Assembly (NCBI RefSeq): GCF_028435365.1
Contig: NZ_JAGTJJ010000022.1
Coordinates: 62,001 to 126,000 of the forward strand
Direction: 5' to 3'
Length of the DNA: 64,000 nt
Source: Polyangium jinanense
GTDB taxonomy: Bacteria; Myxococcota; Polyangia; Polyangiales; Polyangiaceae
This document shows, in pieces, positions 8,663 to 18,966 of this stretch (the stretch's first letter is position 1; each line of letters opens with the position of its first letter). The position numbers and the translations under genes are program-made. Under the pieces are notes generated by a model that was not told the origin of the DNA, did no database searches, and saw only the letters and a list, made by a program, of their open reading frames with translations.

Positions 8663-9235
8663 TCACGGCGGCGCGGCGGGCCAGTCCTCCGCGGTGACGG
8701 CGAAGAGCAGGTGATCCTGCCAGGCGCCGGCGATCTGGAGGTAACGCGCCGCGCGGCCCTCGTGCTGGAGTCCGCACTTGCGGGCGACGGAGAGGCTCGC
8801 GGCATTCTGCGGCATGATGGCCGCCTGGATGCGGTGCAGGCCGAGCTCGCGGAAGGCGACGTCGAGCGCAAGCTTTACACCCTCGGTGGTGAAGCCTTGT
8901 CCATGGTGCTCGACGTCGACCCAGTAGCCGAGGGCGGCGCGCTGGAAGATGCCTCGGAACACCTGGGTGAGGGCGACGCGGCCGATGACGGGCCCGTCCT
9001 CGCCGAGGGTCATGCAGAATCGGTAGTGGCGGTCGGCGCGGATATCGCGTCGATCGCGCAGAATGCGGGCGCGCGCGAGCGGGACGTCCAATTCGTCGGG
9101 GCCGGGGACGGGCACCCAGGGCCTCAGGAATTCGATCGACCACGAGCGAATCTCGACGATGCGGGGCGCATCCGAGACGCGGGGCGCGCGGAGGGCGACG
9201 CGCTTGCCCCGGAAGACGGCGCGGAGGGAGAGCAT
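8663..9235 (-). CDS. GNAT-family N-acetyltransferase (RimJ/RimL-like)
   Basis: 190 residues with a RimJ/RimL-type acetyltransferase fold: an RLRAP-like N-terminal segment (VALRAPRVSDAPRI), GxVIGRVALTQ, LGYWVDVEHHGQGFTTEG as the acetyl-CoA loop, and the late motif MPQNAASLSVARKCG. Such enzymes acetylate N-terminal amines of proteins or small amines. The ATG at 9233-9235 begins at the family N-terminus. It converges with glk, the stops being 12 nt apart. The substrate is unknown. Confidence 0.9.
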   Translation of the reverse strand: MLSLRAVFRGKRVALRAPRVSDAPRIVEIRSWSIEFLRPWVPVPGPDELDVPLARARILRDRRDIRADRHYRFCMTLGEDGPVIGRVALTQVFRGIFQRAALGYWVDVEHHGQGFTTEGVKLALDVAFRELGLHRIQAAIMPQNAASLSVARKCGLQHEGRAARYLQIAGAWQDHLLFAVTAEDWPAAPP

Positions 9236-9467
9236 GGGCGCAGCATAGCGGAACCGAACAACGCAGCGGGAACGGAAGCACGAACACTGCGGGCGGCAGC
9301 AGCCGAAAATGCCGAAGCATTTCCTCGATTTCACCATTGGTGCACGGGCCTTGCGCCATGCTTTGCGAATCGTTTGTCCAATGCTTGCACATCCAACGAT
9401 TCTGCACCGCGACGCTCGACGGAGGCGCGGGACCAGGGCATGATGACTGCGCGGCGGACGAATTCCT

Positions 9468-12400
9468 ATGTCCGCGTCGAAAAACATGGCCATTCGCTCG
9501 TTCACGCCCGTGCCATTCCTCGTCCGCCGGCCTCTGGCTCCCGCGTTCGTCGGGCGCTCACGCGAGCTCGAGCTCTTGCACGCGGTGCTGCGCGGGGAGG
9601 AGCGCGCGATTGGTATCTGCGGGCGCTCGGGCGCGGGAAAGACGGCGCTCGCGCTCGCTTATGCGAATCAATACCGACACGCGTATCCGGGCGGCGTGTA
9701 TTGGGTCGACGCGCCTTCGGGCTGCGACGAGGGATTCGCGGCGCTCGCTCGGGCGATCGGACTGCGCGTGGAGGGTCCTCTTTCCGATCGGCGGAGGCAG
9801 CTCGTTCAGGCGTTCGCCAAGGCTTTGCACCGGCGGCCGGACGCGCTGCTCGTGATCGATGGCGTGCCGGACCCCGCCGCGCTCTCGGCGCGCGTGCTCG
9901 GGTTCGTCCCGGCAGAACTCGCGTGCAGGCTCCTGTTCACGATGCGCGCGCCGCCGGGCAACCTCCTGCTCCCCACGTTCGAGCTCGGCCCGCTCGCGGA
10001 GGAATCGAGGGTCGAGCTCCTGCTTTCGGGACTGGAAAAGCCCGACGCGGCGGAGGTGGAGCAGGCGCGAAGGATTTGTCGGGCGCTCGCGCTCGATCCG
10101 CTCGTGGTGTCGATCGCGGCGGGCTGGCTCGCACGAAAGCCCGGGCGTTCGGCCGCGGATCTCGCGGAGCGGCTCGCGGGCGCGGACGTCGCAAAGGCGC
10201 GCGCGGTCGTTATGCAGCTCGGCTGGGACGACGTGCCCGAGGGTGAGGCGCGAGAGCTCGTCGCGCTGCTCTCGATGTGCGGCGGACAGGAGCTCGTGCC
10301 AGCGGCGCGGCTCGCCTGGCTCGCGGGGCGAAAGCCGGGAGAGCCGGCCCTTGCGGCGGTCCGGGCGCTCGCGGCGACGAACCTCGTCGACGTCGACGAG
10401 GCCGGGGGAGCGCGGCTCTGGCCCGACGTGCGGGCGTTCGTGGAGGGCGTGCTCGATCCGGTTTTTCGGGACGAACTTCGCACGGCGGCGGCGTCGTCTC
10501 TGGGACGGGCGCTCGGCGACGTCGGCAACATCGAGAGCGAGATTGCCGAGCGGGGTATCGCGGCCGTGCTCGCGGACGTGCGGGCGTCTTCGGCGTGGGC
10601 GGCGGGGGTCCGAGGGGTCGCGTCGATGCGCGGGGCGCTCGACCTCGAGGCGAACGCGCTGCTCGGCTGGGACGCGGCGCGCGAGCCAGCGTTTTTCCTG
10701 CAGCAGCTCCGGGCGCGGGCCGAGGAGCTCGAAGCGACGAAGCTCGCCACGGCGCTCGAGGGAGCCCTGACGGCGCGGCGTTCGCCGTGGATCCGGGTAC
10801 GGGCGAGGACGAGCCGCCGCGGCGAGGCCTCGGCGCGGGTGCTCGAAGGGCATGCGGCGAAGGTGAACGCGGTCGTGGTCACACGGGACGGGCGCCTCGC
10901 GCTCTCGGCGTCCGACGATCGGACGGTGCGCGTGTGGGATCTCGACGCCGGACAGGCGCTCTTCGTGCTGACCGGGCACGTCTCGCCCGTCCGCGGGCTC
11001 GCCGTCTCGACGGACGGGCGGACGGCCGTCTCGGGGGCGGCGGATGGCTCGCTTTTCGTGTGGGACCTCGGGACGGCGCGGGTGACGCGGCAGCTTCGCG
11101 GGCATACGGGCACCGTGCACGCGGTGGCCCTCGCGGAGGGCGCGGGCACGGTCGTGTCGGCGTCCGAGGATGGGACAGCGCGCGTGTGGAGCCTCGCGAC
11201 CGGCGAGCTCGTCCGGACGCTTCACGGGCACACGGGCGGCGTGCAGGGCGTGGCGGTGACGGCGGATGGTCGGTTCTGCCTGTCGGCGGGCGACGACGCG
11301 ACGCTGGGGCTCTGGGAGGTCGAGACGGGGCGCCTCGGGAAGGCGCTCGACGAGCCGGCTTCGCCACGCGCGGCCGTGTCGATGAAGGCGGCGGGCCGCG
11401 TCCTCGTGGCGGCCTCGCACGAGGACGCCGTGCTTTGCTGGGCGCCGCTCGATGGCAGCCCGCCCGAGCTTCTGCCCGGGCACACCGACGGCGTGACGAG
11501 CGTCGGCATGACCCCGGACGGGCGCTTTCTGGCCTCAGGATCGTGGGATCGCACGGTTCGCGTGTGGGATCTCGACGCGCGGATCCCGCTCGGGGTCTTG
11601 CACGGCCACGCGCAAGGCGTGCAAGCGGTGGCGCTCTCGCAGAATGGGCGGACCGTGGTCAGCGGCGGGGAAGATCGCACGGTCCGCGTGTGGGATCTCG
11701 GCTCGCACGTGGCGCCCGGGGTCTCGGAGGGGCATCGCGAGCGGGTGAGCGCGCTCGCGGCGACGCCGGACGGGTCGTTCGTGGTGTCGGCCTCGTTCGA
11801 CGACACGCTGCGCATCTGGGACGCGCGGCGCGGCGAGCTGCAGGGCGTGCTCCAAGGGCACGTGTTGTGGGTGCACGGCGTGGCGGTCACCCCGGACGGG
11901 CAGCGCGTGCTCTCGGCGTCGGTCGACGGCTCGCTCCGCGTGTGGGACGTCGCGACGGGGCAGCTCACGTGGGTGATCTCGTATCTGCCGGGGCGTGGGC
12001 CGGGCACGATGTCCCTCGGGCGCTCGGGCGTCCCGCTCTGCGCGCCGCTGCTCGTGAACGACCGGGCCACGATGGTGATCACGAAGAGCCAGGAGGGGCC
12101 GCTCGGCGCGTGGGACCTCACGGAGGGGCAGCGGGTGCGGACCTACACGACGACCAGCGGGGATCCGCTCTGCGCCGCGCGCGTGGGGAATCGGCTCGCG
12201 GCGGGGAGCGCCGAGGGGCAGGTCGCGCTCTGGGACGTGAGCTCCGGGGCGCAGGTCGGGGAGCTCGTCGGGCACGAGGCGGCGGTGCGGGCGGTTGCGT
12301 TCTCGCCCGACGGCGGGTTTTTGGTGAGCGCGTCGGAGGATCACACGATCCGGGTCTGGGATCTCGGCGCGGGGCGCGTGGTCCGCGTCCTCGCCGGGCA

Positions 12401-12629
12401 CATGGCATCCGTGGGTGCCCTCGCGTGGCTCGGGGATTCTCGACACCTCGTGAGCGCCTCGGAGGACCGGACGATCCGCGTCTGGGATCTCGCGGGAGGA
12501 ATGCCCGTCGCGCGGCTCGTGGTGCGTGATCCGGTGGAGGCCCTGATCGCGGGGCCGGGGGGGCGTTCGATCGTGGCGGGAGACCGCGCAGGGCACGTGC
12601 TTTTCCTGGAGCTCGAAGGAGCGAGCTGA
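9468..12629 (+). CDS. STAND ATPase: NB-ARC-type domain plus 14 WD40 repeats
   Basis: 1053 residues. The N-terminal NTPase has FVGRSRELELL before the P-loop GRSGAGKTA (about 52-60) and the Walker B segment ALLVIDG (about 126-132). A helical linker follows. From about residue 455 to the end there are 14 WD40-like units, most ending in VWDL, enough for two seven-bladed propellers; units 5, 10, 11 and 14 are degenerate. STAND proteins oligomerise on ligand sensing and signal through an effector. No effector domain is visible N-terminal of the NTPase, so it may act on a partner. The start ATG has no clear ribosome binding site, and a second ATG lies 18 nt downstream. An ECF sigma gene follows 80 nt later. 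Confidence 0.88.
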   Translation: MSASKNMAIRSFTPVPFLVRRPLAPAFVGRSRELELLHAVLRGEERAIGICGRSGAGKTALALAYANQYRHAYPGGVYWVDAPSGCDEGFAALARAIGLRVEGPLSDRRRQLVQAFAKALHRRPDALLVIDGVPDPAALSARVLGFVPAELACRLLFTMRAPPGNLLLPTFELGPLAEESRVELLLSGLEKPDAAEVEQARRICRALALDPLVVSIAAGWLARKPGRSAADLAERLAGADVAKARAVVMQLGWDDVPEGEARELVALLSMCGGQELVPAARLAWLAGRKPGEPALAAVRALAATNLVDVDEAGGARLWPDVRAFVEGVLDPVFRDELRTAAASSLGRALGDVGNIESEIAERGIAAVLADVRASSAWAAGVRGVASMRGALDLEANALLGWDAAREPAFFLQQLRARAEELEATKLATALEGALTARRSPWIRVRARTSRRGEASARVLEGHAAKVNAVVVTRDGRLALSASDDRTVRVWDLDAGQALFVLTGHVSPVRGLAVSTDGRTAVSGAADGSLFVWDLGTARVTRQLRGHTGTVHAVALAEGAGTVVSASEDGTARVWSLATGELVRTLHGHTGGVQGVAVTADGRFCLSAGDDATLGLWEVETGRLGKALDEPASPRAAVSMKAAGRVLVAASHEDAVLCWAPLDGSPPELLPGHTDGVTSVGMTPDGRFLASGSWDRTVRVWDLDARIPLGVLHGHAQGVQAVALSQNGRTVVSGGEDRTVRVWDLGSHVAPGVSEGHRERVSALAATPDGSFVVSASFDDTLRIWDARRGELQGVLQGHVLWVHGVAVTPDGQRVLSASVDGSLRVWDVATGQLTWVISYLPGRGPGTMSLGRSGVPLCAPLLVNDRATMVITKSQEGPLGAWDLTEGQRVRTYTTTSGDPLCAARVGNRLAAGSAEGQVALWDVSSGAQVGELVGHEAAVRAVAFSPDGGFLVSASEDHTIRVWDLGAGRVVRVLAGHMASVGALAWLGDSRHLVSASEDRTIRVWDLAGGMPVARLVVRDPVEALIAGPGGRSIVAGDRAGHVLFLELEGAS

Positions 12630-12709
12630 GCGGTCCACGATGGCCCCTGCGGTCCCTGTCGAAACCTCACATTTTCTTCGGTAGCCGCTCCGCCGAGACA
12701 TTTCGGTAT

Positions 12710-13240
12710 GTGGCCCCTCTTCCTCCCCGCAACCCGTTCGCGCCGGAGCAAGCTTGGCTCTACGCGTACACCGCCGCCTCTCTTCGCCGGCGCCTTCGCC
12801 GCATGGGCATCTCACGCGAGGACGCGAAAGATCTCGTCCAGCATGCCTTCGTCGTCGCCCTCGAGCGCTGGCACGAGGTGGAGAACGCCCCCGAGGGGCG
12901 GATGCGCGCCTGGCTCGACAGCATCACCTGGCAGCTAGGCCAGAACTTCCTCCGCCTGAGCCGCCATCGGTACGAGCAGCTCGGGCACCGCGGGCTCGCG
13001 CTCGCCGCTGCGCCCGGATCCTACGCGGACGAACGAGCGCACGCCGCGCGCCTCGTCCGCGCGGCCCTCGGTCCCATGACGGACGAGGATCACGCGCTGT
13101 TCGTCGCTTCTTTTCTGGAGGACGCCACGCTCGATGAGCTCGCGCTGCGGTTCGGGATCACCCGCAATGCGGCCTTCCGCCGGATCACCACGCTCGAACG
13201 TGTGGCGCGCGCCCGCGTCGAGCGGCTATCGCCCCGGTGA
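12710..13240 (+). CDS. ECF-type RNA polymerase sigma factor
   Basis: 176 residues with region 2 (RRRLRRMGISREDAKDLVQ, then FVVALERWHE) and region 4 (MTDEDHALFVASFLED, TLDELALRFGITRNAAFRR), the usual two-domain layout of ECF sigma factors. The start is GTG at 12710; an ATG two bases earlier is in another frame. It lies 80 nt after the STAND ATPase on the same strand, so the two may be co-expressed. No anti-sigma gene is adjacent. Its last 15 nt overlap the end of the convergent FGE-like gene. Confidence 0.85.
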   Translation: MAPLPPRNPFAPEQAWLYAYTAASLRRRLRRMGISREDAKDLVQHAFVVALERWHEVENAPEGRMRAWLDSITWQLGQNFLRLSRHRYEQLGHRGLALAAAPGSYADERAHAARLVRAALGPMTDEDHALFVASFLEDATLDELALRFGITRNAAFRRITTLERVARARVERLSPR

Positions 13241-14347
13241 ACGCCCGCCGCGCGCGTAGCAGCAACGAAAGCCGAGGTGGTAGTTCACGTGGAACGCCTT
13301 CCGGATCGGCTGCACGTGCCAGCGGGGATCGTGCGCGCAGTGGTCCGAGTACACCTCGCGTCGTGGCGGCTCGTCGAGCCTGCGCGCCACGTCGACGTAG
13401 AAAAACGCGCTGCCCTTGAGCTGCGAGACCACCTTGTTCTCCTCGGGATCGAAGCGCGTCATCGCCTCGGCCACGTTGCCGTGCTGATCGAAGACGCCGA
13501 ACCGCGAGCGGCACCGCGGGTACGAGCCCGACGGCTCGGTGTTCGTCGCGCACGTGGCCCAGGTCGTGTCGATCGTCCGTGGATCGCAAGGTTTATCCGA
13601 CCACTTCGCCGCGGGTTTGTTGGTGTTGCAAATGTCGAGATCGAGCTCGCTCCCGTACGCGTAGGTGCTCGGCTCCCCTCCCCCGGGATCGCCGCGGCAG
13701 CCGAGGACCCACTCGTCCTGCGTGCAGAGGCGCTTTCCTTGCAGCTCGCAGAGCGCCGCGGCGTGGGCCGGCGGCACCCACACCATGGGCAGCTCGCAGG
13801 GGCGGTTCGGATACTCGAAGACGTCGACGCAGACCTTTGCCTTCTCGGGATCGCCGCCCTCGTACACCGGCACCATGTTCTCGTGCCCGCCGCACGCCTC
13901 GCGTTGCGCCTCCGTCTGCAGCGTGATCCCGCGTAGCCCTTCGAGGCATTGCGCCCGCGATATCACGTGCCGCGCGAGCGCGGGGTTGCCCTGGTTCGTT
14001 TGTCCGGGTCCATCGGGGCCCACATATCGCCGCAAGAACTCGCCCGGATCACGCTTGCGCCATTTCTTCCCCGGCGCGATCGAGATCAACGCGAGCAGTT
14101 CTTCCTGGGTCGTGTGGTGGAGCGGTCGATCGTCGACGACGCCCGCGTCTGACGCATCCGGCGCCTCGCCCGCGTCGTCTCGCTTCTCGCTCGCCGCAAG
14201 GGCCCCGCCCTCGGGCACCGGCGCGGCCGAAAGCACGGCGGATGCGCTCGGGCTAGGCGGCGCGGGTTTTACTTCGTCGTTCGAGCTTGCCTTGCAGCTT
14301 GCGAGCGCCGCCAGGACGACGACCAGGACGAACCACCGGACGGGCAC
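13226..14347 (-). CDS. lipoprotein with formylglycine-generating-enzyme-like (SUMF1) domain
   Basis: 373 residues. A GTG at 14345-14347 starts a signal peptide ending in the lipobox LAALASC. A Ser/Ala/Pro/Asp-rich linker follows, then from about residue 150 a Cys-rich domain of the FGE-sulfatase family: CVDVFEYPN, PMVWVPPAHAAALCE, GKRLCTQDEWVLGC, FGVFDQHGNVAEAM and the terminal LGFRCCYAR. Many myxobacterial members of this family are not true sulfatase activators. No sulfatase is nearby, so the enzymatic role is open. An upstream frame reaching 14458 has no signal peptide. Confidence 0.8.
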   Translation of the reverse strand: MPVRWFVLVVVLAALASCKASSNDEVKPAPPSPSASAVLSAAPVPEGGALAASEKRDDAGEAPDASDAGVVDDRPLHHTTQEELLALISIAPGKKWRKRDPGEFLRRYVGPDGPGQTNQGNPALARHVISRAQCLEGLRGITLQTEAQREACGGHENMVPVYEGGDPEKAKVCVDVFEYPNRPCELPMVWVPPAHAAALCELQGKRLCTQDEWVLGCRGDPGGGEPSTYAYGSELDLDICNTNKPAAKWSDKPCDPRTIDTTWATCATNTEPSGSYPRCRSRFGVFDQHGNVAEAMTRFDPEENKVVSQLKGSAFFYVDVARRLDEPPRREVYSDHCAHDPRWHVQPIRKAFHVNYHLGFRCCYARGGRSPGR

Positions 14348-14508
14348 GGGCGCGCACGATAGCAGGTCTCGGGACGAACGGAGATGCTCGGACGAACGAG
14401 GACGCGCGCGCCGCGCCCCGCGGCAACCTGCCGCGGCCTTTGCGCTCGACTGCGGCAACTTTGCCGTTGAAAAGGGCGCAGGGCACCCCTTACATCTTTC
14501 TCGTCACC

Positions 14509-15930
<1,422 letters not shown>

Positions 15931-15932
15931 TC

Positions 15933-17012
15933 ATGGACGCCCCCTTCCCCTTCGGTTTCCCCGGGCCGACCGCGTTTTACCTCGCGACGTACGTGCTCAC
16001 GCTCGTCGCGCACGTGGTGTTCATGAACTACGTGCTCGCGGGGACGGGCGTCCTTTTGTTCCGGCAGATTCGCGGCAAAGCAGGGACGAGCGACGTGCTC
16101 GCGGACCTGCTCCGCGACTGGCTGCCGTTCGCGCTCTCGGCCGCGATCACGGCCGGGGTCGCGCCGCTCCTCTTCATCCAGATCCTCTACAAGAAAGCGT
16201 TTTACACGGCGAACCTGCTGCTCTTCCACCGCTGGATGCTCATCCTGCCGGCGCTCATCGTCGGGTTTTACCTGCTCTACGCGCAGAAGACGGCGTTCGT
16301 GAAGGCACGGCCGCGGCTCAAGCTGCTCGTGACGACGGGGGCGCTCGCGTGTTTTCTGTTCACCGCGCTCTCGTGGACCGAAAATTACCTGCTCGCGCGG
16401 AGCGAGGGGGCGTGGGCGCCGATGTACGCGTCGAAGTCGATGATCTACGAGAATCGCGAGATCCTGCCGCGCATGCTGCTCTGGACGCTCGGCGCGTTGC
16501 CGACGCTCGCGGTTTTGCTCGGCTGGCAGCTTCATCGACGCGATCGCGCCGGATCGCCCGTGGAGACGGCGACATTCCAGCGCCTTTCGCGTCTCGGCCT
16601 CGGCGGGCTCGTCGTCGCGGGGGCGTGCGCCGCGGGATACGCAATGCTCGTGGGGCCCGCGGCGAGGGCGCATGCGGTCGGGCCGATGGCCTTGCCGTGG
16701 TTCGTCGCGGCGGCCGTCGGGGTCGTCGTGGAGGGCGCGGGGTTCATCGGGCTGTATCGGGCCCAGGAAAACCGAGGAAAATGGCTGGGGATCGCGTCGG
16801 CGGGGCTGTTTTTCGTGATCCTCGGGACGACGGTCGTGCGCGAGGTCCTGCGCATCACGGCCGTTGATTTCGCAGCGCTGTATCCGGAGCACGCGCGGGC
16901 CGCCCAGGTTTCGGGCCGGTGGCTCTTCCTCGGGTTTTTCCTGGTGAATGCGGTGCTCGCCATCTGGGCGATCCGGACGGCGCTCACGCGGGCCGAGCGA
17001 CCCGCCGCCTGA
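15933..17012 (+). CDS. polytopic membrane partner of the bd-like oxidase (CydB-like)
   Basis: 359 residues with about nine hydrophobic helices and short loops. The ATG lies 2 nt after the stop of the CydA-like/cytochrome c gene, with AAAGAGG upstream. In position and size it corresponds to subunit II of a bd-type complex, though the sequence is too diverged for me to match CydB by motif. The N-terminal segment YVLTLVAHVVFMNYVLAG is unusually rich in aromatic residues and histidine. It probably forms a two-subunit membrane oxidoreductase with the upstream protein. Its stop abuts the stop of the MglA-like gene. Confidence 0.75.
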   Translation: MDAPFPFGFPGPTAFYLATYVLTLVAHVVFMNYVLAGTGVLLFRQIRGKAGTSDVLADLLRDWLPFALSAAITAGVAPLLFIQILYKKAFYTANLLLFHRWMLILPALIVGFYLLYAQKTAFVKARPRLKLLVTTGALACFLFTALSWTENYLLARSEGAWAPMYASKSMIYENREILPRMLLWTLGALPTLAVLLGWQLHRRDRAGSPVETATFQRLSRLGLGGLVVAGACAAGYAMLVGPAARAHAVGPMALPWFVAAAVGVVVEGAGFIGLYRAQENRGKWLGIASAGLFFVILGTTVVREVLRITAVDFAALYPEHARAAQVSGRWLFLGFFLVNAVLAIWAIRTALTRAERPAA

Positions 17013-17606
17013 TCAGGCGACCTTCCGGCCGCCCATCCGCTGAAGCACGCTGCGCGACACCGCCTGCAGCGTCTCCATCACGCCCACGCCGCTCTTCGCC
17101 GCGCTCTCGACTTCGGGCGCTCCCATCGGATTGAGCAGTTCCCGCAGGCGCGGGATGGGCTCGATCTCGGGCAGATCACGCTTGTTGTATTGCACGACGC
17201 ACGGGATCTCCCCCCGCGCGGCGCCGAGCTCCGCGAGGTTGTCCCCGAGATCCTCCAGGGCCTCGACGTTCGCTTCGAGCCGCGCGGTCTGCGAATCGAC
17301 GACGAAGACGACACCGTCGACGCCCTTCAGGATGAGCTTGCGGCTCGCCTTGTAAAACACCTGCCCGGGTACCGTGTAGAGGTGTAGCCGGACGCGATAC
17401 CCGCGGATCTGGCCGACCTCGAGGGGCATGAAATCGAAGAAGAGCGTCCGTTCGCTCTCGGTCTTCAGCGAAACGAGATTGCCCCGCGACGCCTCGGGGG
17501 CGCGCGCGTGGACGTGCTCGACGTTCGCGGTTTTTCCGCACAAACCCGCGCCGTAGTACACGATCTTGAGAAAGATCTCCCGCGAGGGGACGTTGACGAA
17601 TGCCAT
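17013..17606 (-). CDS. MglA-family Ras-like GTPase (paralogue)
   Basis: 197 residues, nearly colinear with Myxococcus MglA. The P-loop is GAGLCGKT (residues 19-26); the switch region has LFFDFMPL and the characteristic LHLYTVPGQVFYKASRK; base recognition is YNKRD. MglA sets cell polarity and drives gliding and type IV pilus motility in myxobacteria. A full MglA-like length with SREIFLKIVYYG at the start argues for a true family member. No mglB/roadblock gene is adjacent, so this is likely a paralogue. It follows a hypothetical gene by 12 nt on the same strand, and the two probably form an operon. Confidence 0.92.
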   Translation of the reverse strand: MAFVNVPSREIFLKIVYYGAGLCGKTANVEHVHARAPEASRGNLVSLKTESERTLFFDFMPLEVGQIRGYRVRLHLYTVPGQVFYKASRKLILKGVDGVVFVVDSQTARLEANVEALEDLGDNLAELGAARGEIPCVVQYNKRDLPEIEPIPRLRELLNPMGAPEVESAAKSGVGVMETLQAVSRSVLQRMGGRKVA

Positions 17607-17618
17607 GTCGCCCCCTCC

Positions 17619-18767
17619 TCACGCCTCGGGCCCCGCGTCGGCGAGACAATGAATGGCGGCCACGATGCTCTCGAACGAGGCATCCCGGGCGCTCGAATGC
17701 TTGACGAGCCGCACGTTGAGCTCGACGAGCGCGAGGACCTCGCCCGCGACGCCGGGCGCGCGGAGGAGGTCGAAGATGGTGCGCGAGAGGCGCGGCGGCG
17801 GGGCGAGGCAAGCGAGCGCCGAGAGAGCGGCCATCGCGCGCGCAGGCAAAGACGCGACCAGGGATTCGCGGGCCACGTGGACGAGCGCCGCGGCGAAGGC
17901 CGCGCTCATCGCGGAGAGCAATCCTTGCGGCTCGTCGCGACCGGGAACGCCGCGCACCGCGGGCGCGCCGCGGGCCGCGCTCCATACGAGGGCGCAAAGT
18001 TCCGAGAGGGAGGAATATGCGCTCCGGTCGAGGAACGCGAGCACGACGTCGAGCCCATGCGCGTCCCAGGCGGCGCGTGTCCCGACCTGCGAGGCGACGA
18101 AGGCGCGGAGTCGTGGATCCATCTCGCCCGCGCGGATCGCGGCGACGGCGATCTCCACGAGGGGTTTTCGTGGCACGCCGTGCGCGGCAGCCCATTCGAG
18201 CAGCATGACGCGCTCCTCCGGGCTCCACGCATTCCGCGCACGCTCGACGATGGCCTCCGGCGCGAGCGAGGCGTCGATCGGCGTCGCGAGGCCGGCTCCT
18301 GCCGGCGCGATTTCGGCGAGGCTCGATTCGAGGAAGCCGGCCAGGTCGAAATCGTCCGTCGGGAGCGCCGCGCTCTCCTTTTCTTGGGGGACCTCGGCGC
18401 GGACGCGGCGGGCGGTGATTCGCTCGAAGATACGCGGCGGGACCTTGCCGCGCGTGAGGTCGGCGAGCTCGATCCACTCGTCGTCGTGGAGCGAGAATCG
18501 CGGCGCGTCGAGGACCTCGTGTTCGAATTGCGACGGATCTTCGAGCGCGATCCGGGCGAGCGCGCGCAAAACCGTACCGGTGAAGCCCGGCTCGCAGCGC
18601 GCGCGCCAGGCGAGCAAATCAGGGACGCCGAGCTCGGCGACGTGCTCGCGCAAAAAGGATTGATCGTCCTCGTCGAGCCTGGCCTGGCGGAGGACATGCA
18701 AAAAAGCCACGGGACGAGCCCGCCCCCGGTGCGCGCGCACCAGGGCATCGATTTCCGTTCGTTTCAC
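17619..18767 (-). CDS. hypothetical helical protein, operon partner of MglA-like GTPase
   Basis: 382 residues, Ala/Leu/Arg/Glu-rich and predicted to be almost all helical. It has no signal peptide, no membrane helix and no catalytic motif I can identify. Its ATG at 18765-18767 begins MKRTEIDALVRAH. It ends 12 nt before the MglA-like GTPase, so the pair is likely co-translated, and it may be an effector or regulator of that GTPase. This is inferred only from position. The C-terminal half is a run of short helices that could form a HEAT-like solenoid. Confidence 0.75.
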   Translation of the reverse strand: MKRTEIDALVRAHRGRARPVAFLHVLRQARLDEDDQSFLREHVAELGVPDLLAWRARCEPGFTGTVLRALARIALEDPSQFEHEVLDAPRFSLHDDEWIELADLTRGKVPPRIFERITARRVRAEVPQEKESAALPTDDFDLAGFLESSLAEIAPAGAGLATPIDASLAPEAIVERARNAWSPEERVMLLEWAAAHGVPRKPLVEIAVAAIRAGEMDPRLRAFVASQVGTRAAWDAHGLDVVLAFLDRSAYSSLSELCALVWSAARGAPAVRGVPGRDEPQGLLSAMSAAFAAALVHVARESLVASLPARAMAALSALACLAPPPRLSRTIFDLLRAPGVAGEVLALVELNVRLVKHSSARDASFESIVAAIHCLADAGPEA

Positions 18768-18966
18768 GCGGACCCCCTATACCGGACGGAAATCGACATT
18801 CGTGGAGCCGTCGCTCCGCAATGTGATCCATGTCCAGCGCTGGGGTTGTTCGTCGTCGCCCGAGGGCGGCCCGCCGTGACTCGTCGGTCGGTGGAACGGC
18901 GGTTCCTTCTTCCTGACCGGTATCTCGTAATCTACGGAGAGGGCGTCATCCTGTCAAGCTCGCCCG

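Noticed and set aside
9558..11483. 641-codon minus-strand open frame inside the STAND gene
   Set aside because: Arg/Pro-rich shadow of the ATPase and WD40 repeats, with no start signal.
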